Shown here: piece after piece, positions 24,293 to 31,187 of the stretch | Layout of the letters: each line of letters starts with the position of its first letter | Numbering within the stretch: the stretch's first letter is position 1 | Virus record (IMG/VR): IMGVR_UViG_3300030202_000851 | Coordinates: 1 to 31,198 of that record | Source: a virus | Reading direction: 5' to 3' (one strand) | Length of the DNA: 31,198 nt | The notes under the pieces: generated by a model | What the model saw: only the letters and a program-made list of their open reading frames with translations | Databases searched by the model: none | Told to the model about the DNA's origin: nothing | Translations under genes and position numbers: made by a program

Positions 24293-25295
24293 TTATCACC
24301 AAGACCCACCCAACTCTATTCAGATAGAATTAACAGAGGGGTGTAACCTTGCTTGCTCTTTTTGCGGCATACAATCCATACGTGAAAATGAAGCAGATGG
24401 TCCACAAAACATACATGGTAAAGCCTCTGCCCCCTACAGATATTTAACAATAGAAAGAGCTAGATCCATTTGTGACCGTATAAAAGAAGCAGGGTGGAAC
24501 CCACGGCTAGAGTTTGCCATGCACGGTGAGCCGACTATGCACCCTTTCTTTATAGATATGATTAGACTGTTCCGTCAGGAGTTGCCAAAAACTTCTCTTA
24601 TGATGACAAGCAATGGCGGTGGTCTTTTACGCGACACTCAAAAAAGTGTCAACCAACTGATGGAAGCAGGGCTTAATGTTTTGTTTCTTGATAATTATGA
24701 TCGTATCAAAATAGTGGATAAGATAAAGGAGAGATATAATGGTCCATACCCTGTATACGAATACCCTGCAGAACGTAACGCAAACCCTCACCAACGACGA
24801 AAAGTTACAGAACATATTATCGTTGTTGGAATGGATCTTACGCTCGCTACAAGCGGAACCCATGCCCAAGTCAGTAACCACGCTGGTAACGCTTTCCATT
24901 TAAACCATGAACAAGATGGTAAACGCTGTGCAAAACCTTTCCGTGAGATGTCTATACGCTGGGATGGTAATGTCGCTGTTTGCTGTAATGATTGGGTTGG
25001 ATGGTATAAGTGTGGCAATGTAGTTGATACACCAATGGAAGAAATATGGCAGGGGGAAGCATTTCATGCAGCGAGAACAAAATTGTATCATGGGCAACGT
25101 GATTTCGGTCCTTGTAACGGTTGTGACAATACCACTCTGCGTAATGGATTGTTACCTGACCGCATGGGACGCAAGGCATTACCCGAGCCTACTGAGGAAA
25201 CAACGCTTGCAATCAAGGAGGCGTTAAAAGGAGGCACTTATACTAAAAGAGTTAAGAAACATTTTGACTTTATTACAGGCTACTCAGACAGCTAG
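24276..25295 (+). CDS. Radical SAM enzyme with SPASM/twitch-like C-terminal cluster
   Basis: I chose the ATG at 24276 (339 residues), preceded by GGAGAAAGG and overlapping the glycosyltransferase end by 17 bases; the frame extends to 24243. CNLACSFC (Cys23, Cys27, Cys30) binds the [4Fe-4S]-SAM cluster, and HGEP (residues 83-86) is the SAM-contact motif. The C-terminal region has Cys218, Cys236-237, Cys246 and a CNGC pair (280, 283) with GNV and EEIWQG segments, as in SPASM or twitch auxiliary-cluster domains. Radical SAM enzymes occur in thymine-hypermodification loci of phages such as ViI and M6, where they remodel the base side chain. I infer a similar role. A peptide or nucleotide substrate cannot be excluded. 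Confidence 0.85.
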   Translation: MAVQSNYHQDPPNSIQIELTEGCNLACSFCGIQSIRENEADGPQNIHGKASAPYRYLTIERARSICDRIKEAGWNPRLEFAMHGEPTMHPFFIDMIRLFRQELPKTSLMMTSNGGGLLRDTQKSVNQLMEAGLNVLFLDNYDRIKIVDKIKERYNGPYPVYEYPAERNANPHQRRKVTEHIIVVGMDLTLATSGTHAQVSNHAGNAFHLNHEQDGKRCAKPFREMSIRWDGNVAVCCNDWVGWYKCGNVVDTPMEEIWQGEAFHAARTKLYHGQRDFGPCNGCDNTTLRNGLLPDRMGRKALPEPTEETTLAIKEALKGGTYTKRVKKHFDFITGYSDS

Positions 25296-25333
25296 AGGGT
25301 TGCTTTTAGTAGTAGGGTAGGGCAAATTAAATC

Positions 25334-25351
25334 AGGCTGCTGTAGCAGCTT
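25334..25351 (+). terminator. Weak hairpin between radical SAM and TS-like genes
   Basis: AGGCTGC and GCAGCTT pair as a 7-bp stem with a TGTA loop, followed only by T and an A-run. It lies in the 83-base gap before the TS-like gene. It could be a weak terminator or pause site. The leader CCCCATAGAAAGGCGG follows, suggesting that the TS-like gene has its own strong ribosome site. Confidence 0.3.
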
Positions 25352-25378
25352 TAAAACCCCATAGAAAGGCGGTTAAAT

Positions 25379-26407
25379 ATGGCATTATATGGCAAAGCAC
25401 CCATGCGAGGGGTGCATACTTTCACCGTAGGAAATGTAAGTGAAGCATTGTTTGTTGTGAAGCAAGCATTAGAAGCCGATGGTGTAGAAGTAGAAACTCG
25501 TAATGGCAAAGCAATTGAGTTCCGTGAACCATGCGCTATTGTCTACAATAACCCACGCGAGCGTGTACTGTTTTACCCCGAGCGTGATGCAAACCCGATA
25601 TTTCACTTTATGGAAAGCCTGTGGATGTTAGCAGGGCGTAATGATCTGCAATGGATACAACGCTATAATGCACGGATGGGTGAGTATAGTGATGATGGTA
25701 AAATATTGCAGGGAGCATACGGATACCGTTGGCGCAATTATTTTCATCGTGATCAGCTTGATGTGATTACTCACAGATTGATGACACATACAAATGATAG
25801 ACGAGCAGTTCTAGCAATGTGGGATGCTGAAGGTGATTTACGGATGGCTAATAGCTGTAAAGACCACCCCTGTAATACTCATATCTATTTTAGTGTGCGT
25901 GATAATGTATTGGATATGACTGTATGCAACCGTAGTAATGATATGATCTGGGGTGCATTGGGAGCTAACGCTGTCCATATGTCCATTCTTCAAGAGTATA
26001 TAGCCTCACGCATTGGCGCGAGTGTTGGTATCTATACACAATTCAGTAATAACCTTCATGCTTATACTGAAGTATTAAAAAAGCTAGAAGGTATGAACCC
26101 TGATTATGAATCATACAATGTGCGTATGATTAGGCCAGATGCTCTTGTAAATAATATAGAATCATTTGATGAAGAGCTTGGTTGGTTTATAGAAGATGCT
26201 GAAAGGCCAAGACCATATAAAAACTCCTGTTTCTCTGATTTGGCACAACCTATGCACCGAGTATGGCAAGCATGGAAAGCTAAAGAATTAGCTTTAGCTT
26301 TTGACCATTGTGCAGATATAAAACCCGATGATTGGCATTTAGCTACTTGGGAATGGTTAGAACGTAGGAGAGATAAATGGCAAGAGAAAGCCACGAACAA
26401 TACATGA
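25379..26407 (+). CDS. Thymidylate-synthase homologue, candidate dUMP hydroxymethylase
   Basis: A 342-residue protein of the ThyA superfamily. Visible features are the phosphate-binding Arg pair DRRAVLAMW (141-142), the catalytic Cys165 in PCNTHIYF, RSND (Ser186, Asp188), Asn197 in GANAVH and HAY (His227, Tyr229). Asn197 aligns with the Asn that selects uracil over cytosine, so the substrate should be dUMP. The Trp pair of the E. coli IWDEW segment (80 and 83) is replaced by Met100 and Tyr103, and the PVAI-type C-terminus is absent. Loss of that Trp is associated with hydroxymethyl rather than methyl transfer. With the flanking modification genes this suggests 5-hydroxymethyl-dUMP synthesis, but a variant thymidylate synthase remains possible. 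Confidence 0.8.
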   Translation: MALYGKAPMRGVHTFTVGNVSEALFVVKQALEADGVEVETRNGKAIEFREPCAIVYNNPRERVLFYPERDANPIFHFMESLWMLAGRNDLQWIQRYNARMGEYSDDGKILQGAYGYRWRNYFHRDQLDVITHRLMTHTNDRRAVLAMWDAEGDLRMANSCKDHPCNTHIYFSVRDNVLDMTVCNRSNDMIWGALGANAVHMSILQEYIASRIGASVGIYTQFSNNLHAYTEVLKKLEGMNPDYESYNVRMIRPDALVNNIESFDEELGWFIEDAERPRPYKNSCFSDLAQPMHRVWQAWKAKELALAFDHCADIKPDDWHLATWEWLERRRDKWQEKATNNT

Positions 26408-26790
26408 AAAGGCGTATGCAGGAATTAGATTGGGAGGAGTATACAAATATGGCAAAAAACGGTGATATTACCCCTGATGATTATAGCCCTATTGTTAATA
26501 ATATCGTTGGGTTAGCTAATCAAGATGTAGAAGGGTTGCATAATTCAGAGCAGTCTTATGGTGATAGCTGGAAACAGCGTGGCGGTATTGGTGCTTTTAT
26601 GATGCTGGCTCGTAAATGGGATAGGCTTGAAAAACAAGTTACAGAATATAATTATGATGTATTTGAAGCTGCCTTTGATGATATGCGTGAGGAAGGTATC
26701 CTTGATGATATCCGTGACTTACGTCGGTATTTATTTCTTGTAGAAGCAGAAGTGCGAATGCGAGGTAATGGTAAACGAAAAGCTGGATAG
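26377..26790 (+). CDS. Nmad1-like (DUF1599) nucleotide-modification-associated protein
   Basis: A 137-residue helical protein overlapping the TS-like gene by 31 bases, with its own GGAGAG ribosome site. The conserved core is YGDSWKQRGGIGAFMML (residues 61-77) followed by RKWDRLE (79-85). This pattern fits the Nmad1 (DUF1599) family, whose name comes from its recurrent linkage to DNA-base modification genes in phages. The function is unproven; a small all-helical, nucleotide-handling role has been suggested. Its place right after the TS homologue supports a shared pathway. Confidence 0.65.
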   Translation: MARESHEQYMKRRMQELDWEEYTNMAKNGDITPDDYSPIVNNIVGLANQDVEGLHNSEQSYGDSWKQRGGIGAFMMLARKWDRLEKQVTEYNYDVFEAAFDDMREEGILDDIRDLRRYLFLVEAEVRMRGNGKRKAG

Positions 26791-26941
26791 AGAAGTATTA
26801 GCCGAGTGTGAGTGTGGTAGGGAAAAGAAGGTAATGACTTTTCGTAAACTCAAAAACAAATGGCCTCACTGCTCTAAATGCAACCAACCTATGAAAGTAA
26901 AAGTAAACGATGCAGTTTCCTCTATTCACACCTCCGACTGA
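26768..26941 (+). CDS. Tiny zinc-ribbon protein
   Basis: A 57-residue gene read from the ATG at 26768, overlapping both the Nmad1-like gene (23 bases) and the polymerase gene (32 bases) in a different frame. It contains CEC (Cys14, Cys16) and CSKC (Cys35, Cys38) with many Lys residues between, so it looks like a small treble-clef or zinc-ribbon DNA- or RNA-binding protein. The spacing of the GAGG ribosome site to the ATG is short. It fills an otherwise empty 119-base gap, which favours coding. Function unknown. Confidence 0.55.
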   Translation: MVNEKLDREVLAECECGREKKVMTFRKLKNKWPHCSKCNQPMKVKVNDAVSSIHTSD

Positions 26942-28829
26942 GTGGGTTATGCCTGATGGCTATCCTAACTTAGCAGAGGCTAGGGAAGTATCTATTGATT
27001 TAGAAACTTGTGACCCTAACCTTACTTCTCGGGGTAGTGGCTGGCCTCGCAATGATGGTTATGTAATTGGCGTCGCTGTAGCTGTAGATGGTGCTTCTTG
27101 GTATTTCCCAATCAGGCATGAAAACGGCAGTAATTTAGATGCAAAACAAACCCTCCGCTGGCTGGCTGATGTATGCTCTATTGAGCGCGATTATATTATG
27201 CACAATGCTATGTATGATCTTGGATGGCTATGGGCAGAAGGTATAGAAGTAAAAGGTCGTATTGTTGATACGATGGTTGTTGCCGCATTACTTGATGAAA
27301 ATAGATTTAGTTATGCCCTAAATGCTCTTGGTCGCGATTACCTTAATGAACGTAAGAGTGAAAGAGATTTATATGAAGCAGCTAATTCTTTTGGTGTAAA
27401 TGCTAAGAGTGAGATGTATAAACTGCCAGCTCATTTTGTTGGGGCATATGCAGAACAGGATGCAACACTTACCCTGAAGCTATGGCAGTTCTTCAAGGGT
27501 CTCATACAAAAAGAAGATGTGGGAGATATATTTGACCTTGAGTTAAATGTTCTTAAAGTTGTATTTGACATGCGTAAGAAGGGTGTGCGTGTAGACCTTG
27601 GTAAAGCTGAAGAGTTAAAACAGTATCTGCAAGCTGAGGAAGAAAAAGTATTACAAGAAGCTGGTGGCAGTGATATTGATATATGGGCAGCAGCTAGTAT
27701 CGCTAAAGCATTTGATGCAAATGGATTGACTTACCCTAAAACGCCCAAATCAGGACAGCCTAGCTTCACTAAAAATTTTCTAGCTAACCATACCCATACA
27801 TTACCTCAGGCTGTGGTTCGAGCTCGTGAGCTGAATAAGGCTAGAACTACCTTTATCGACACTATTATAAAGCACCAACACAATGGTCGCATTCATGCGG
27901 AAGCACACAGCCTTCGCAGTGATGATGGTGGGACGGTTACAGGTCGGTTTAGTTATAGCAATCCTAATCTACAACAAGTGCCAGCACGGAATGCTGAGAT
28001 TGGTCCGATGATACGCGGATTGTTTTTACCAGAAGAAGGTGAACTGTGGGGGGCTTTTGATTACAGTAGCCAAGAACCACGGCTCGTTGTTCATTATGCC
28101 AGTCTACTTAAATTGACAGGCGCACAAGAGTTTGCTGATCAATACAATGTAGATGCTAATACAGACTTTCATCAGATGGCTGCTGATATTGTAGGAGTAC
28201 CACGCAAACAAGCTAAAGATATAAACCTTGGTCTATTTTATGGGATGGGTAAGAATAAACTGGCAGAGCAGCTCGGTTTAGAGTTTGAAGATGCTAAAGA
28301 TTTATTTGCTGAGTACCACGGTAAAGTCCCCTTTGTTCAACAGCTTGCTGATTATGTAGTCAACCGTGCTTCTAATAAAGGTGTTATCCGTACCCTGCTT
28401 GGTCGCAAATGTAGGTTTGATAAGTGGGAACCAAATGCGTATGGATTGTATAAACCACAGACATATGAAGATGCGTATGCAGAGCATGGTCCGGCTATCA
28501 AACGTGCCTTTACTTATAAAGCACTCAACCGATTAATACAGGGTAGTGCTGCCGACCAGACAAAAGCTGCGATGGTAGCTTTGCATAAAGAAGGGATAGT
28601 ACCCCTCATACAAGTGCATGATGAATTAGATATATCAGTTGGTGATCCGGATAATGGATTGAAAATAAAAGAAATAATGCAGACATGTGTTGATATGCAA
28701 ATACCGAGTGTGGTAGATGCTGAGTTTGGTCCGAGTTGGGGCGAGGCAAAAAAGACATTTAGTGATAAGCCGTGGTTAAGAGGGGTAAGCGATGGCGCAA
28801 CGCCAATGCAAGACAATACCGAACATTAA
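26910..28829 (+). CDS. Family-A DNA polymerase with 3'-5' exonuclease
   Basis: A 639-residue polymerase. The exonuclease domain has SIDLET (Asp30, Glu32), HNAMYDLGWL and YAEQDATLTL. The polymerase domain has motif A WGAFDYSSQEPR (Asp384), motif B RKQAKDINLGLFYG (Arg432, Lys436, Tyr444) and motif C QVHDE (Asp571). There is no 5'-nuclease domain and no visible zinc-binding DnaJ-like insertion. At the position of E. coli Phe762 it has Leu440, a marine-virus variant discussed in virioplankton studies as affecting fidelity and rate. It would copy the genome with any modified dNTP made by the upstream genes. An alternative start at 26949 would remove 13 residues. Confidence 0.93.
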   Translation: MQFPLFTPPTEWVMPDGYPNLAEAREVSIDLETCDPNLTSRGSGWPRNDGYVIGVAVAVDGASWYFPIRHENGSNLDAKQTLRWLADVCSIERDYIMHNAMYDLGWLWAEGIEVKGRIVDTMVVAALLDENRFSYALNALGRDYLNERKSERDLYEAANSFGVNAKSEMYKLPAHFVGAYAEQDATLTLKLWQFFKGLIQKEDVGDIFDLELNVLKVVFDMRKKGVRVDLGKAEELKQYLQAEEEKVLQEAGGSDIDIWAAASIAKAFDANGLTYPKTPKSGQPSFTKNFLANHTHTLPQAVVRARELNKARTTFIDTIIKHQHNGRIHAEAHSLRSDDGGTVTGRFSYSNPNLQQVPARNAEIGPMIRGLFLPEEGELWGAFDYSSQEPRLVVHYASLLKLTGAQEFADQYNVDANTDFHQMAADIVGVPRKQAKDINLGLFYGMGKNKLAEQLGLEFEDAKDLFAEYHGKVPFVQQLADYVVNRASNKGVIRTLLGRKCRFDKWEPNAYGLYKPQTYEDAYAEHGPAIKRAFTYKALNRLIQGSAADQTKAAMVALHKEGIVPLIQVHDELDISVGDPDNGLKIKEIMQTCVDMQIPSVVDAEFGPSWGEAKKTFSDKPWLRGVSDGATPMQDNTEH

Positions 28830-29319
28830 AACTTTGACAACAGCGTGGGATGCTCAGTTCTTATTGCGCTTCCACACAGTTGCCATGCAAGCAGAGAGAC
28901 AGACAGTGGGAGCACATTCATACGCAGTAAGTATATTGATTGACCAACTTTGGCCTGATAGTACAAAACAATTGATTATGGCCTCATTGTACCATGATGT
29001 ACCTGAGCTTATCCTTGGTGATATACCAGCTACAGCTAAATGGTCTTTTCCTGAAGTACATAAAGCATTTGAGGATGCTGAAAAGAAAGTGATGGATGAC
29101 CTTGGATTGATATTTGTTCTTACTCCAGAAGAAAAGAACAGATTGAAAATGGCAGATATGCTTGAACTCGTGCTCTATTCCCATCGCCATTCAAATCAAA
29201 GTGACCAGATGAAAGTGATAATGCACACAGGCATCAATTATCTTTACAAAAAGTTTTCTGATCTAGCTGATTTTGAACCAGTGAATAAAGTGTTAATCCA
29301 TTATAATTTAAGCGTTTGA
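28792..29319 (+). CDS. YfbR-like HD-domain 5'-nucleotidase
   Basis: A 175-residue protein overlapping the polymerase end by 38 bases. The HD signature is His42 (VGAHSYAV), His68-Asp69 (LYHDVPELILGDIPATAK, with Glu72 and Asp77) and Asp122 (KMAD). This arrangement matches YfbR, which removes phosphate from deoxynucleoside monophosphates. In a phage with modified thymine it may lower dTMP or balance pools, while in ordinary phages similar enzymes salvage nucleotides. The location right after the polymerase fits nucleotide metabolism. Substrate preference is not readable from sequence. Confidence 0.85.
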   Translation: MAQRQCKTIPNIKTLTTAWDAQFLLRFHTVAMQAERQTVGAHSYAVSILIDQLWPDSTKQLIMASLYHDVPELILGDIPATAKWSFPEVHKAFEDAEKKVMDDLGLIFVLTPEEKNRLKMADMLELVLYSHRHSNQSDQMKVIMHTGINYLYKKFSDLADFEPVNKVLIHYNLSV

Positions 29320-29347
29320 TAAAAAAGATAACTTTTTTATTACCCTG
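29316..29347 (+). promoter_or_regulatory. Conserved phage element, copy 2 (candidate promoter or operator)
   Basis: TTGAT, four bases (AAAA), then AAGATAACTTTTTT, with the same spacing as at 15246 and followed likewise by T-rich sequence and ACCC. Here the flanks make TAAAAAAG-ATAA-CTTTTTTA a perfect 8-bp stem-loop. It overlaps the end of the HD gene and lies about 70 bases before the ATG at 29408. It may drive or control the last small-gene block; terminator function is less likely because the stem has almost no G-C pairs. Confidence 0.45.
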
Positions 29348-29376
29348 AAGTACAAATCCGTAAATAGGTATGCTAC

Positions 29377-29382
29377 TATAAT
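29377..29382 (+). promoter_or_regulatory. Candidate -10 box (TATAAT)
   Basis: A perfect TATAAT, 26 bases before the ATG at 29408 and 39 bases downstream of the conserved element. No matching -35 box is found at 16-18 bases, so an activator or the upstream element would have to substitute. The ribosome site AGAAAGG follows. Confidence 0.3.
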
Positions 29383-29407
29383 TAAGTAAACGCAGAAAGG
29401 TTTGCTT

Positions 29408-29650
29408 ATGGATTGGCAACAATATGAAGACTATATGTTTGACCATGTAGTTTATTACACAATTACAGAGTTCCATGGCTGTGCCAAATACAGCACATGG
29501 CGTTATGATGATTTACAGGATTGCACTATGGCAATACGCAAACTAAAAGCTGAGGAGCCACAGCGTAGGGTGCTCATGTACGCTATATGTCAGCCGCCCA
29601 ATCGCTTACTCACAGTCAGCTTACCTATTCCGGAGCACAGATTACCATGA
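29408..29650 (+). CDS. Small hypothetical protein
   Basis: An 80-residue protein. I chose the ATG at 29408 (behind AGAAAGG) over the in-frame TTG at 29402. It is rich in Tyr, Trp and Asp (WQQYEDYMFDHVVYYTITEF) with a central charged helix and a Pro-rich end. No family is recognised. Its stop overlaps the next start by ATGA. Such small acidic early proteins are often host-interaction factors, but there is no direct sign of that. Confidence 0.6.
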   Translation: MDWQQYEDYMFDHVVYYTITEFHGCAKYSTWRYDDLQDCTMAIRKLKAEEPQRRVLMYAICQPPNRLLTVSLPIPEHRLP

Positions 29651-30120
29651 ATATATTCTGGTTATCTATGGATCCTCAGCAGTGCGCTCAAATGCACTGT
29701 GATAAGCATGTTGTCAAAATGCCACTTGAGATGGTGCAGATGCTTTGCACTACTCATTGGCAGCATGGCAATGAAGCACCTTATCTATCTGTACATGAAA
29801 AACACCCCTGCACTCTATGGGTAGGCCAGACTGTAGATAATTATCGTCTAGCTTGGAGTGTAGGTTATCACTTATTCAAAGAATACACTTACCGATACGG
29901 CAAAGTGCATAAGTCCGAATCAGTATTGTATGCGGTGCGGTGTGCGCCTCCTGCTCTTACCGCTCGTGGATTTACCAAATTTCCACAAGCTATGCCGGAT
30001 GAGTATAAACACCATGATGTTATGGTTGCGTACCGTGATTACTACCGTGGGGAAAAGTCAGAATTTTGTAAGTGGACTAACAGACCTATCCCCGACTTTA
30101 TGTTAGACCTGTGTGCATAG
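29647..30120 (+). CDS. Conserved phage protein with CDKHVVKM motif
   Basis: I chose the ATG at 29647 because it forms an ATGA overlap with the previous gene; this gives 157 residues. The start (MNIFWLSMDPQQCAQMHCDKHVVKMPLEMVQMLCT) and a later HPCTLWVGQTVDNYRLAW block are typical of a family common in phages of marine bacteria. It is sometimes annotated as pyrimidine-dimer-glycosylase-like, though I cannot see the T4 endonuclease V active-site start here. Conserved Cys, His and Asp residues hint at metal binding or catalysis. Function unknown. Confidence 0.75.
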   Translation: MNIFWLSMDPQQCAQMHCDKHVVKMPLEMVQMLCTTHWQHGNEAPYLSVHEKHPCTLWVGQTVDNYRLAWSVGYHLFKEYTYRYGKVHKSESVLYAVRCAPPALTARGFTKFPQAMPDEYKHHDVMVAYRDYYRGEKSEFCKWTNRPIPDFMLDLCA

Positions 30121-30129
30121 GAGAAAGAA

Positions 30130-30576
30130 ATGGACACCAATAACCATAAATCCGTAGCTCTCGATATTGAGACCTATGAAATACTCAAGCGAGTAGCTGA
30201 CCATGAGTGCCGTACTATTGGTGGTCAGATCCGTTGGCTTATCAAACAAATGCCAATGCTCGCTGACCTTAAACCAATGTCGCCAGCCGTGCCTATACGT
30301 CGTAAGAAAAAAGTTACTGCTGCACAAAGCTCAATGCGTACAAAAGAAAGTTACACTTCTAAGATACTTGAGCAGTTTGCACAGACAAGAGCAACAATGT
30401 GTAAAGATGATTTTGACCATCTAGCCAATGAGTGCGACCCATCTAAAATACTGTCAACACTTTGTACTCGTGGTGATTTACAACGTATTGGTTCTTCTGG
30501 TCGCCCTTACTATTACCATATAACACAACAGGGCATCCGTTCTCATAATGCACTTGTAGCAAGGAGGGCAGCATGA
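30130..30576 (+). CDS. Ribbon-helix-helix plus winged-helix-like DNA-binding protein
   Basis: A 148-residue protein. Residues of about 7-41 (KSVALDIETYEILKRVADHE with a following helix) fit an Arc/MetJ-type ribbon-helix-helix. A basic linker with RRKKK (residues of about 58-62) follows. Residues of about 75-140 look like a winged helix (LSTLCTRGDLQRIGSSGRPYYY wing). Two DNA-binding units in one small protein suggest a phage regulator. It has a GGAGAAAG ribosome site and overlaps the next gene by ATGA. Target sites are unknown; the AAGATAACTTTT and CAGATAT elements are candidates. Confidence 0.65.
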   Translation: MDTNNHKSVALDIETYEILKRVADHECRTIGGQIRWLIKQMPMLADLKPMSPAVPIRRKKKVTAAQSSMRTKESYTSKILEQFAQTRATMCKDDFDHLANECDPSKILSTLCTRGDLQRIGSSGRPYYYHITQQGIRSHNALVARRAA

Positions 30577-30830
30577 AACCTATATGGGAAGTCTACCAAG
30601 CTAATGATGTTAGTGATACAGGCTGTAAAATCTGGTTACTGGATGGACCTATGGTTAAAGACCCACTTATGTTTCCATCACTAGATGAGTTACATCGGTA
30701 TATGAAATCATTCCACGCAACACCGAAAGAGAATACCACTCGTCATTATAAGTTGCGCTCGGGTGATTCTAGTACACCTAAACATCCGTACGATAGGCCG
30801 GATGAGTTTTGGGAGGGGCAAAATGGCTAG
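30573..30830 (+). CDS. Small hypothetical protein
   Basis: An 85-residue protein starting in the stop codon of the regulator (ATGA), with GGAGG upstream. It is moderately charged with a KIWLLDGPMVKDPLMF strand-turn segment and a Pro/Asp-rich end. No family is recognised. Its last codons overlap the following HTH gene by 8 bases. The dense coupling suggests a real gene expressed with its neighbours. Confidence 0.6.
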   Translation: MKPIWEVYQANDVSDTGCKIWLLDGPMVKDPLMFPSLDELHRYMKSFHATPKENTTRHYKLRSGDSSTPKHPYDRPDEFWEGQNG

Positions 30831-31149
30831 AACTCCGATTGATGTAGAAACATTGCGTGAAGTTGCAGCTACTGTCGGTAGCCATAAAGAGTTCCGCGAT
30901 CATTTTGATATTGCACCACCAACCGTTCTCCGATGGAAGATGCAGTATAACCTAGATCTACCCGATGGTAGACATACACGCCAAGATGCTGATTGGATTA
31001 CTGCTCGTCGCATTGATATTCGCAATAGACGGGAGGCTGGTGAGACCTTCCAAAGCATTGCAGATGATTATGGTGTAAGCCGACAGATGATATACAATAT
31101 TTATCGGCGTGATAAATTACGGCTTGCACATGAGGCTGTAAATACATAA
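30823..31149 (+). CDS. Helix-turn-helix protein, double homeodomain-like
   Basis: I chose the ATG at 30823 behind GGGAGGGG, giving 108 residues; the longer frame from 30763 reads through the previous gene. Two helix-turn-helix units are visible: SHKEFRDHFDIAPPTVLRWK near residues 20-40 and TFQSIADDYGVSRQMIYNIY near residues 75-95. This tandem layout resembles transposase-type or terminase-small-subunit-type DNA-binding proteins. A regulator is more likely here, but a small terminase-like role cannot be excluded without seeing the next genes. Confidence 0.7.
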   Translation: MARTPIDVETLREVAATVGSHKEFRDHFDIAPPTVLRWKMQYNLDLPDGRHTRQDADWITARRIDIRNRREAGETFQSIADDYGVSRQMIYNIYRRDKLRLAHEAVNT

Positions 31150-31187
31150 AGTTAATTATGGCATATTGTTAGAGAAAGGAGCAAGCC

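Noticed and set aside
29316-29347. Rho-independent terminator
   Set aside because: The stem is almost entirely A-T (one G-C pair); the T-run is part of the stem, and the same element occurs ahead of another operon, so a regulatory element fits better.
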